Source: Phoronis ovalis (taxonomy: Eukaryota > Phoronida > Phoronidae). Taken from it: 11,604 bases of DNA. Below, in pieces: positions 1 through 8,572 of the stretch. A program made the position numbers and the translations under genes. Below the pieces are notes generated by a model. It had not been told where the DNA came from. It did not search any database and saw nothing but the letters and a program-made list of their open reading frames with translations. The first letter of the stretch is position 1, and every line of letters begins with the position of its first letter. The stretch covers positions 1 to 11,604 of the forward strand of contig JAOXYB010051901.1 in NCBI GenBank assembly GCA_028565635.1, read 5' to 3'.

Positions 1-30
1 GACGTAAAAATTGGTAGATTAATCTTGCAC
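1..30 (+). CDS. Possible internal exon of the RhoGEF gene, middle of the DH domain (left edge cut by window)
   Basis: Only the first frame is open here. It gives ten residues, DVKIGRLILH, followed directly by a consensus donor (GTAAGT at 31-36) in phase 0. Many DH domains have an 'IG-D/R-hh-L' segment just before the helix with the conserved Asn and Ala, so the peptide fits the DH domain that ends at 2493-2603. The gap is a real problem: a typical DH domain needs roughly 60 to 70 more residues between this segment and VQRIP, and I could not place a convincing exon for them in 31-2492. Either those exons are divergent or very short, the sequence is missing from the assembly, or this exon is a chance match. 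Ten residues are too few to be sure. Confidence 0.33.
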
Positions 31-141
31 GTAAGTTTTATCGCGATAATTTGGTCCCGTGTGAACAAAGCTTAAGAAAGTTTTGCTACTTTTCTGGGTT
101 TTTTTTTTTTACCAGAATTATGTTTTTGCAACATCCTTTAT

Positions 142-163
142 TTAGGTTACCATGGAAACCTAA
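142..163. promoter_or_regulatory. RFX-type X-box palindrome
   Basis: A 22-base near-perfect palindrome is centred on CCATGG (150-155), with only one mismatched pair (149/156). Its core, GTTACCATGGAAAC at 146-159, fits the RFX/DAF-19 X-box pattern RYYNYY-AT-RRNRAC at every position. RFX factors bind such sites as dimers and often control ciliary genes. The sequence match is seen directly; use as a binding site is inferred. No start codon or first exon is recognised just downstream, so it would have to act as an intronic enhancer or an unseen promoter element. Confidence 0.45.
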
Positions 164-1502
164 GGTATGCAATGATGAAATCATTTAAAGGATATTTTGT
201 TGTGCAGGTGGAAATTTGGAACAGCTGCTTTAAAGTATAGAAACTTGAAGACCTAACATGTTGATCTCGCAAATGATGGACTCTAATCAATATTTTTGAC
301 AATTTTGATACAAAAAGTATTTACTCGAAAATAAGCATGATGAATTTGAAACTAAATTAGTACTTATTACTCATGTGATTATAAATGTCGAAGACAGTTA
401 GTCCTATAAAAAAAACTACTAAATTACTATAAAATCCTAATTTTAATATATTCGGTTTCAAAATGTACTATTTTGGAACTGCTGTATGAGATTTACCTGT
501 GGCTACTTGTTGATTGAAAAAACATCCAAACTATGTTTCTTATATAACTAAGGTAGAAAATATGCTACAGGTGTTTCTGCTGTGACTAAAAATAGTAATG
601 AAGTAACGAGCCACATGGAGAAGTCAGCGGCTCCTTAAAATATCACTCCATATGTTACAACTGCATCCATGTTGGTATATACTGCTGGTATGGCATTTGT
701 ATCTTGGCAGTGTGCCTGTCCAGGCTTTTGCATGTTAAATATTTTATTATCAAATCATTATTAAATGGATATAAAAATAGCATAAGTGACTGTACTTTAC
801 AGAAGGTAACAAATTGAAATATGGGGTCCTTAGGAATTCCTGCATATTTGTACCAATTGTACTGTTTATTTAAAATTCATATTCACTGTATTTAAAAAAT
901 ATTAGAGAGGACAGTTTAGTTCAAGAGTATTATAGATAGGTCTGATGTCTGATTGTGCTTTGTACATATAGTTTCTTGTAAACTCAGTTTAATAGTGGGG
1001 ATGCATCATTATGACTGTTGGGTAAACCCAAATGAGGTATTCAGTAGTTGAAAGTGTTAATTATTTGGCCACTGTTTAATAGAAAATAATGAAACAAGCA
1101 ATTTGTTGTATTTTTAGAATTTTGATAATTGGTACAGCATGTTGCAATGCAATATAATTTGTTGCAACTTGGACTCATAAAACTGGATTTATTTGTCCCA
1201 CCCATTATGTTGGCTGAAAAACAACAATTTTACACATAACATGATCACTCTGAATACACATTTCCTTAGATCATCTTGTAATATAATTACAGGGACTGAT
1301 CCAACTTTTGGAGAAGGTAAAAGATAAATCGTATCCATGTCCAATACCTATTACCTTATTCAGATTTTTTTCTTAGTAATCAAAACAGACCTAACATTTA
1401 TTAGTAGTTTTCTGGACTGATAATTACAAGGTTCAAAGAGTTGTCAGCAGTTACCAATAACCAATTAGTACTTCATCCTAAAATTGATCCTATCCCTATA
1501 GT

Positions 1503-1529
1503 GGGCACCAGGGTCTGCTTCCCTGGCCC
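1503..1529. repeat. GC-rich hairpin inside the first intron
   Basis: CCAGGG (1508-1513) pairs with CCCTGG (1521-1526) across a 7-base loop. Outside a two-base bulge, GGG (1503-1505) pairs with CCC (1527-1529), giving a nine-pair stem. The patch at about 1500-1560 is clearly richer in G and C than its surroundings. No open frame with splice borders explains it. Role unknown. Confidence 0.45.
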
Positions 1530-2492
1530 AGTGTACCTGTTGTGCACCTGATCTTTCCCTGAACTGTTATCTTTAAAAAATATTAAAACTATGCACTGCT
1601 AAATTTATTCATTTTTAAACTGGTACATGCATATAATGTTACCAATTGTGTATGGGCTAGAAGTGATGTGATCATCAGAATGCTTTAAATTAAGTGTTTC
1701 TCTAATTGACATTAATGCCTGTTGCCTGTAAATAAAATTAAAAGGGTAGAATTGACAGTTTTGTCCCAGATGATTCCTTATAAATTCCACAATTTCTATC
1801 TATTTAGTAAACTTTAGATGTAAACTACTGCTTAAATTTATAGTCCTGACATCAGTGATATTTAAAATTGAGGCTACTGAAAAAGATAGAGAGCTCCACA
1901 GAGGATTATGTATAATGAGCTTAGGAGATTAACATGGTGACTAGAAGAAAGTGCTCTTACTCCTATAATTGTTGTTGTGTATAACTGGATTTTCAGGCTT
2001 GATCTTATAAAATAAAGATAAAGACTTTGCAGTGGTTTGCTTTAATGTATTGGGCATTATAAGGAACATTTGGAAATAATTTTAAAATGGATCACTGGAG
2101 AAAACTAAGGCATACTAACATAAAAGGAGAAATAAAAAGAGATCTAGAATTCTTAGAAAAATCTGCAAATTCCAGAATTTTTGGGAAAACTGGAAAATTT
2201 TGGAGAGTTCGTGAAAATTTAACAGGCGGACCAAATTTTAAGCAAGTTGTTCTAAAGGTGATACTTCTGTGATAATGTTAACTGCCTTTTTATTGGTGGG
2301 CAAGAATTGTCATGAAAAATGCAGGTTCTATGTAACTATAGGATTAGCATTAAAAAAGGCATAAGGTTCACATGAGAATGGACTACCTTCATTTTTTTTG
2401 TTATCATGTTTTGAAGGATTGATTTATTATGCACTTATGAATTTTCCTGTAAAAAATAACCTACGTAACTGGTATTTCCTTATATTTTGTAG

Positions 2493-2603
2493 GTTCAGAG
2501 AATCCCGGAGTATGATAAATATTTAAATGATTTACTTGGTGAGACGGATGACTCTCATCCAGATTATGAAGATTTGAGAAAAGCAGCTAGTAAAGTGAAA
2601 AGT
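2493..2603 (+). CDS. RhoGEF gene exon: C-terminal end of the Dbl-homology (DH) domain
   Basis: The 37 codons begin VQRIPEYDKYL and continue through SHPDYEDLRKA, the conserved region 3 and last-helix signature of DH domains (family pattern 'K-P-V-Q-R-I-P-x-Y ... D-H-P-D-Y-x-x-L'). DH domains catalyse GDP release from Rho, Rac or Cdc42, and this helix packs against the GTPase switch region. The acceptor TATTTTGTAG (ending 2492) and donor GTAAGT (2604) are strong, and both borders are phase 0. Where many DH proteins have Lys in the 'LLKDLL' stretch, this one has Asn (LNDLL), which may affect substrate choice. The preceding 'KP' must come from an upstream exon I could not place. The last 16 bases and the donor are duplicated just downstream. 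DH identity is firm; the target GTPase is unknown. Confidence 0.92.
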
Positions 2604-2797
2604 GTAAGTAACTGGCTTTTGACCTTACTTTGATAATTGTTCGGAAGCAACAATGTGTAAAGATATTAAAATTGAATCAAGGCTGTGTGGTAGTAAAGTG
2701 AAAACTGTAAGTAAAAGGTTTTTGACCTTACTTTGATAGTTGTTCTAAAGCAACAATGTGTAAAGATATTTAAAATTACGGTAAATCAAAGCTGTGT
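2588..2797 (+). repeat. Tandem duplication of an exon end plus its splice donor (unit about 103 bp)
   Basis: Copy 1 (2588-2690) spans the last 16 coding bases, the donor and about 87 intron bases. Copy 2 (2691 to about 2797) repeats it with roughly ten percent mismatches and a few inserted bases near 2777-2783. Both copies keep an intact GTAAGT (2604 and 2707). Both also keep a short hairpin around the loop before AAGCAACAATGTG. Splicing at the second donor would add an in-frame TGA at 2631-2633, so the first donor must be used for full-length protein. Confidence 0.88.
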
Positions 2798-3095
2798 ACA
2801 CAGAGGCAACACCTCATGCAAAATATGCATTTGCAACTTCTGTGCGGAATCAACATTTTTGGTATCCATGGTAATGATATTGTGCTTTTCTCATCAAACT
2901 TTCCAGTGGAGAATACATAAACATACCTAGTATTTGTTATGTTACTGAAAAATATGTAGAAACATACATTTATTTCCAGCATGGAGAAATTGCAATAATC
3001 GCAAGGTATTTTTATGAAGTGGCAAATGTAGATTAAACTTCCATATTAGCACATAACACCGGTAAAAATGCAAAGCTGAAAGTGAATGGTGCCTG

Positions 3096-3380
3096 GCCCG
3101 GGGGTAGTCAGGCTTCTGATTATATAGGGATGTGCGGCCCCTGAGGATCCGGTTTTTGTATCATATTAGCAGAGTGGATCTGTTTTTTCATACTTGATCT
3201 CTATCAGCAAACAAGGTTTTCATTTGTAGCATTCAAACAGGTTTTACTAGCACATATAAATTAGCACTTGGGTTTTTTAGCAAGCAAGAGTTACATAAAC
3301 CGTTTTTTTTTTTGCAGCAAAAAATAGCTGGGATGACCTGGTTTTTGGGGCACAAAATTTTGTGAAGTACTCCCCAGAGG
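3096..3380. mobile_element. Degenerate non-autonomous element with inverted ends (GC-rich 'GGGGGTA-TC' family)
   Basis: The left end reads GCCCGGGGGTAGTC (3096-3109), followed by TATAGGGATGTGCGGCCCC and then GGTTTTTG. The right end carries GTACTCCCC (3367-3375) next to AGAGGG, an imperfect inverse of the left end. GC-rich ends around a T-rich middle differ sharply from the flanking intron. A related sequence lies at the right edge of the window (11525-11604), so the family is dispersed. I associate this end sequence with repeats common in marine invertebrates such as corals; that is memory, not a search. There is no open frame for a transposase, so any movement would depend on another element. 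Exact borders and target duplication are unclear. Confidence 0.55.
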
Positions 3381-4399
3381 GATTTGACCATTAAAAAATT
3401 ATTTTTTACAATTTTACATAAAATATAGTTTGCAATAAGAAATCAACATTCATTATTTGTACAAAATCTATAAGTAATAATATATTGCTCAGCAGCAGAT
3501 GGAGCATTGAGTTTGTGCACAGAAAAGAAATAATGTACTAATGTGAACTACTTACTATAGTAGTTACCAAGTTGTTTACTGATATATTTACTAGATGGGC
3601 AGTTGAATCATAAACATTCTGTCAGTTGCATCATCAAATTAGATAACTTCATATACATGAGTCACAAGAGTAAAAACATGGGCCACAGTTTGAATGTCTA
3701 TATATGGGAAAAAAAGTGTCAATAATATGTTTATCATTTTATAAATTCTAGTATAATGATATGAATAGTAACAGTAATGAGGACTTCCTCTGGTCATTGA
3801 ACAGATAACAAACTTGCTTTGTTGCAGTTAGCATGTCCTCTACTGCCCCCATCTATCTAAATCGGGCTATATACTGAAAGTATTCATTTTGTTTCACTCT
3901 TTATTTTAATCAAGAGGCATCAATGCAGGTGCTGTGCTAACAAAAACATGTGGACTAAGGAATTTTAAAATTTATTTATCTTTTTATTACAACAAATAAT
4001 ACTTTGTATACATTAACTGAAGATTGGTACTTTTGAATATTAGCATACCAAAGAGGAGTCAAGTGTTATGGGAGATAACTGGAGAATGATGTATCCTCTG
4101 ATATTATGAATATGGTTATGTGGTACTCAAATTTGGCCTTGTCACATAATAGAATGACGATAGAAGTCGTGACCTTCTGAGTTGTCATTATATTATTGTA
4201 CTAGTTATTAAGTGGACACGCACCTTAAGTTATTAATATAGCCAAGCATTTGTGGTCAACAAGGATGGTGCTTAAAAATGTATTAAACAAATACCAGGAT
4301 TTGTCAAGTTTGTTTGGATAGATAACTATTTTCTGTTTAGCATCAGTCTTCTAGGGTGGTGGTTGATAAAATATTGCATGGTTGATATTTTTTTAAAGT

Positions 4400-4492
4400 A
4401 TGGATGCTAAATCTAAACGTACTAGATATAAAACATCCCAATGGAAAGGAATATTACCAAAATATAAGGAACCACCAGCTTACAACAATAAG
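4400..4492 (+). CDS. Candidate first coding exon of a nested small gene, or alternative first exon of the RhoGEF gene
   Basis: An ATG at 4400 in good start context (A at -3, G at +4) opens 31 codons ending EPPAYNNK at a sound donor (AAG then GTGAGA at 4493), phase 0. An in-frame stop lies just upstream (4394-4396), so translation either starts here or the exon enters at 4399 after TTTTTTTAAAG. The peptide is basic and aromatic (KSKRTRYKTSQWKG, then PKYKEPPAY) and matches no domain I know. Two uses fit by phase. It can join 4789 to make a 63-residue protein. It can also join 8456, giving a RhoGEF-gene isoform without the DH domain. A chance open frame with a chance donor remains quite possible. 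Confidence 0.22.
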
Positions 4493-4788
4493 GTGAGATG
4501 AAGAACGTTTAGTCAGTAGCAAATATTTGTGTATACATATTTGTATGCGCCATGTATTTGTGAATGTATGTACTTGCATTCCTTCAGCAAAATTATACTT
4601 ATAGAGTTTATTTAACAGAAGTAACTCTAATAAAATGAGTTATTTCTGGAGGTCACCTAATAAAAATAGTTTTAATACTGTTTTAATGTTTTTGAAGATG
4701 GATTTCAAATAGATATGGTTTCTGGGATGTCATTTTTAGAATATATGTTTTCTAGTTATACTCTTGAAAAAATTAAATGAACATTTAG

Positions 4789-4887
4789 TGGTCTCTTGTT
4801 TCATTTATGGATGTGGTTAAAAGAGTTACCATCAGGTGGGACTCATTTGGAATGTTTAACAAGGATGTTGACACCTTATCTGCTTGA
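4789..4887 (+). CDS. Candidate second exon of the nested small gene (ends in tandem stops)
   Basis: After the acceptor AACATTTAG (ending 4788), the phase 0 frame that continues the 4400-4492 exon gives 32 codons. They begin WSLVSFMDVVKR, contain RWDSFGMFNKDVD, and stop at TGA plus TAG (4885-4890). A possible polyadenylation signal AATAAA lies at 5118-5123. The shifted frame is also open, from 4790 to 4930, where it meets a consensus GTGAGT (4931) in phase 0, so the segment could instead be an internal exon with a different reading (LTPYLLDRGLNVLLNAAV). Both cannot be right, and neither matches a family I recognise. The model rests on phase agreement and splice signals only. Confidence 0.2.
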   Translation, partial: WSLVSFMDVVKRVTIRWDSFGMFNKDVDTLSA

Positions 4888-6791
4888 TAGAGGACTAAAT
4901 GTACTATTAAATGCTGCAGTAATAACTGAAGTGAGTGTTGACATATGTTATAGCTCCCCTACAGTTCTAAAGATTATAAAAAATATAGAACTTTCAAAAT
5001 ATTTTTTCTACAGAATATCAGCTTAGTAATTAGTGTAATTTCACTTTTATTTTTATTTCGTAATAATTATTTTGAAAAGGTGTAATATAGGTATGCTATC
5101 AGTGTATGCTAAAGAGTAATAAATGCTAATGTAAGGAAAGCATAGACCCAAGCTCTGAGAGGTTTTAGCCAGATTTTAAGAGTTTACTCAAAGTTCATAA
5201 CTATAGGAAAGGGTGGATCTCGCATCGACCCTAAGCAACTGCAGAATCTAATTAGAATCTTCATATTGTGATTGATATTTTCAGCTCACTTTCATGGCAT
5301 ACGTGCACAATTTCACATTTTACTGGAATTCAAACCTGAAGTATCCTGCTAGTCATTAGAAAGTACCAAAAACTGTACATTTATATACATGCAAAACAGC
5401 TTGTGGTTGGATATTTAACAATATTTGCTAGGTGCTTAAAATATTTTTTGATGTACTACACATCGAAATATGTAATAGAGAATTATTTTGGCTCATTCAC
5501 AAGATAGTTTTTGTTCAAAATATGATGCATATGTTATTGAACTTTGTAATAGAAACCCAAGATTATTATAATAGAAAGTACAATTCCTGTATAAGTTAGT
5601 TGTAAAACTATGAAGATTGTAATCAGTTACTAAATTTTATATGCTAGAGGAATTGTGGAGATTTTTAGTGCTTGCCATATCTGACTCGGAGTACAATGGG
5701 ATAAATAATTGTATGCAACTTTGCTACAATAAGAGATCAGTATTCAACACATACAGACTCGTGCAAAACATCGGTACTTACAGCTAAGTGACATTGCTCA
5801 TAAATGACTTGTAGACAATACTGAAGATAATTCTGCATTGTTGCTAGTGCATTGCACTGGGCTGTCCAGAAATATATTTTTCGTAGAATTTTAGCAAATT
5901 TTACCTAGCAGAACTACACCTGATATAATCGAAGTTGATGATCTTTAGAGACAGAAAATTCTTTCAGTCTAGACATATAAATAATATTTCTGTCAAAATG
6001 TGTTCATATAAACGGAGTTCACCGAAACGGATATGGACGTCATATAGAATTGTTCCTGAAAGGGCGGATGCCTTTTGTAAGGTATTATACAATAAAAAAA
6101 AAATCTATTAATACTATATTTGTGTATTTGATCCTCACTTTTCGTGACACTATTGTGAATGAGTAGTACAAGATATCTTTGAAATTTTTGCATCAAATTA
6201 GCTTCTTTAAATTTTTTCTAAAGAAGGGCATGTCGAAAAGTATGGCCATGTAATCAAGCATGCTGTCTTTTCTATTTTTATATACCTGTACTATAAATGA
6301 TTTTAGTGGTGATTTGAATTTTAGACTTTATTTAGGAATCCAGAAATACGGATTCATATAAATAGAAATTATTAACAGTATACATGTTGTGATCAATAAA
6401 GAGTAGAAGTGATTTTCCTTGAAAAAGCTGTTTTTTGTGTTCTACTAAATGTATGAAGTACGATACATATTTTGGACTCATTTTTGAAAGTATAGGCTTA
6501 ATGAATACTGGTGAAGAATACTATACTATTTAACTTTCATTTATTATTTTAATTATTTCATTTCAGAACTTAAGATACCTTTTATATGTATATTCAGTTT
6601 GTACTTGGGTTGTTTTCTTCATTTTGCATGCTGATTACTGCAGGTTAGAGCCGTATTGCATGTTATGCATTTGTATAGTTGGAGTGGTATCTATCCTCAT
6701 CTGAGTACATGATAGTACAATCCTGTGTGCTGGTAATATGACAATAACAGTGACAAATATGATTGAGGTGTTCTCATCCCTGTCACATTTT

Positions 6792-6818
6792 GACCAGGAA
6801 CCTCCTGGTCCGGAGGTT
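6792..6818. repeat. Two overlapping, mutually exclusive hairpins
   Basis: GACCAGGA (6792-6799) pairs perfectly with TCCTGGTC (6803-6810) across a three-base turn. AACCTCC (6799-6805) can instead pair with GGAGGTT (6812-6818) across six bases. The two stems share bases and cannot form together. The patch is unusually GC-rich for this intron. No element or RNA family is recognised. Confidence 0.5.
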
Positions 6819-7904
6819 ATTACATATCTATTAAAACTATAAAATATCTGACATGAATTTGAAATTAATTCACAAGTAGCTTGTACTTCCTTGGAAACTG
6901 TGCATACCACCAGAACTTTCAAATTCCCCTTTTTGTAGCCAGTCACTGTCCTGGTAGGACAATTCTTCACGGTATTTGCTTGTATACCTTGTCAGTTTTT
7001 TTTATCATTCATTTTTTGAGTTGTCAGCGATGAAACTGATTTTCTGATTGACATGACCAGAAACAGGAAAAAGAAACTATTATTAAATGACTGTGTACCA
7101 GCGGTACATCAAAAGTTGTTTTTTTTAATATTTTGAAAATTCTGAAACTGACTAAGTAAGGACTAGTGCTGTTTATTGATATTATTCAAAGTGTATCTGT
7201 CTGACACCGAAGTGATAACCAGTAAATAAATGTGAGTTTGATTCACAGGAGTAGGCGTATGTGTCCATTTTGAGGAATCATAATGAGGTGACAACTATTC
7301 ATACCGGCATCAAAGAAAATCACCTTTGTAGCACCTGTTGATTTACTGGCCTCTGATGTACCTGTTGAAATATTAAAATAAAATATTGTTGTTTTGCACT
7401 ATGTATAAATATGTGATCATGCAGAAAGGCAAGAGTAAGAAACTTGTAACCGTCAACCTGTTTAGTGGGCTGTGTATTTTTATTTTATATTTAACCAGTA
7501 TCTTTTATAAATTTTTTTAATATGACAAGGAAATCCAGATAATATACCTGCAGAAATATGTACCTACAAAAATATAATGCAGAAATATGTTTTTTTTAGC
7601 ACTATGACCTCACGTAGAGCAATCAAACAATGAAGGAAAAAGCAAAAATGCATTTAGTGGTTTTGCTTGATGTTTGAGATAAAATTATTTTTAGTTGGTG
7701 CTTTTCTAAATCTTCCTTGCATGGCAAGGGTCAGGTGCAGAGGTTGAATGGATACAATAAGTCTTCTCAATGTGTGCTGTATTGTCATTTATGTCACACT
7801 TTTAAGTTTCATATGATTACATGAGGAACTAGAGGGACGCACATGAATGTTGAAAAGAGAATTTTTTTGCACACATGCATAATTCCCAGGTATCTGCTAA
7901 ATAT

Positions 7905-7932
7905 TAATAGTTATTAATTTTAATAACTCTTA
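7905..7932. repeat. AT-rich near-palindrome
   Basis: AGTTATTAA (7909-7917) and TTAATAACT (7920-7928) are exact inverse arms around TT. After one mismatch the pairing resumes, giving arms of 13 with one mismatch. It is probably a simple AT-rich palindrome; no role is visible. Confidence 0.4.
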
Positions 7933-8455
7933 ATTCTGTCTAAGGGGACACTCTTGTCAATGAAAAATAGCATGTTAATAATGTTATGTCAGTGCGAACA
8001 TTTTGACATAATAAAATGTGCTATACAAAAAATGATACTTGTATGGACGGGGCATTGTATGCTAAGTAAAGTAGACACTGATAAATGTTCTGTTTATGCA
8101 TAAGAGCAATGATAAGGATATTTCTTGCATAATATTATTTAGATACATCCAGGGATATTTATCTTTTGAAAGTTCAGGAGTAGCAATGTGTTATCGTGGA
8201 ATGTTTTATACTTGAAACTATTTTTATAGCCTGTATACTTACAAGAATTTCTAATTTCGATTGGTATCCAGAAAAAAATACCACAAAAATTGCTTTTTAA
8301 ATATAAAATGTAGGACGGAGCAAATGACTGATCAGTAGATTCCAGCAAGTTGTGTATTCAAAGGAGTTTGACTAAGAACTATGAAGCAGCTTGTGCACTT
8401 TGCCAATGTGGTTGTATATACTAGTATTGAACAGTCATTTCTGTTCACTTTTTAG

Positions 8456-8572
8456 ATGGTGAAAGACAGGGAAGAAGAACTCAACGTTGTTGAGAATGAA
8501 GATAAAGTTGAACGGGTTCAGGATCTTTTTCCTAATGATGATTTACAGTTACGAGAAAAAGATAGCAAACTA
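8456..8572 (+). CDS. RhoGEF gene exon: end of the last DH helix and charged DH-PH linker
   Basis: This exon has 39 codons, phase 0 at both ends, with acceptor CACTTTTTAG and donor GTAAGT (8573). Joined to 2493-2603 it continues the final DH helix without a break (KAASKVKS then MVKDREEELN). It then runs into a Glu-rich helix (VVENEDKVERVQ) and a DLFPNDDLQL segment. The register KV..MV...REEELN is what the end of a DH domain normally looks like before the PH domain, and this confirms the long intron. The first codon is an ATG, so it could also start a DH-less form from an internal promoter, though nothing near it proves that. Acidic residues dominate, in contrast to the basic next exon. No catalytic residues are expected here. 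Confidence 0.87.

Larger units (their letters stand above)
31..2492 (+). other. Intron or upstream non-coding region of the RhoGEF gene
   Basis: This 2.46 kb AT-rich stretch holds no long open frame. It contains a run of twelve T (99-110), an RFX-like palindrome (142-163) and one GC-rich hairpin (1503-1529). A 24-base segment at 1293-1316, bounded by ATTACAG and GTAAAA, could be a phase 0 micro-exon (GLIQLLEK), but nothing confirms it. An open frame at 2064-2257 ends in a possible donor (GTGATA at 2258) but lacks a pyrimidine-rich acceptor and shows no DH residues. Confidence 0.6.
2604..8455 (+). other. 5.85 kb intron of the RhoGEF gene
   Basis: This phase 0 intron separates the DH end from the linker. 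It starts with GTAAGT and ends with CTTTTTAG. It contains the second copy of the duplicated donor, a degenerate inverted-repeat element (about 3096-3380), a candidate nested small gene or alternative exon (4400-4887), two overlapping hairpins (6792-6818) and an AT-rich palindrome (7905-7932). The stretches 3400-4390, 5130-6780 and 6830-7900 are AT-rich and show nothing else I can defend. The longest open frame, on the minus strand at 6635-6970, lacks an ATG start and any recognisable domain. Confidence 0.8.

Noticed and set aside
116-164. Exon-like segment between a T-run acceptor (ACCAG) and GTATGC
   Set aside because: The frame required after 1-30 contains a TAG stop. The other frames give no recognisable DH sequence, and the segment overlaps the X-box palindrome.
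2064-2257. Open frame ending FKQVVLK at a possible donor in phase 0 with 2493
   Set aside because: There is no pyrimidine-rich acceptor, no conserved DH residues and no 'KP' before VQRIP; the sequence looks like AT-rich chance coding.
2980-3033. Possible alternative last exon after the DH domain (acceptor TTATTTCCAG, HGEIAIIARYFYEVANVD, stop)
   Set aside because: Phase fits 2603, but 18 open codons are not significant and no polyadenylation signal or homology supports it.
6635-6970. Longest open frame in the window (111 codons, minus strand)
   Set aside because: It opens on a non-ATG codon, shows no known domain, and has no convincing acceptor or donor. One frame of this length is expected by chance over this span.
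7094-7108. Perfect small hairpin TGTACC / GGTACA with three-base loop
   Set aside because: A six-pair stem of this kind is common by chance, and nothing around it suggests a function.
7332-7381. Possible terminal exon: acceptor CTTTGTAG, then PVDLLASDVPVEILK, stop, and AATAAA overlapping the stop
   Set aside because: The peptide looks protein-like but is only 15 residues, needs a phase 1 donor that I could not find upstream, and the signals are common in AT-rich DNA.
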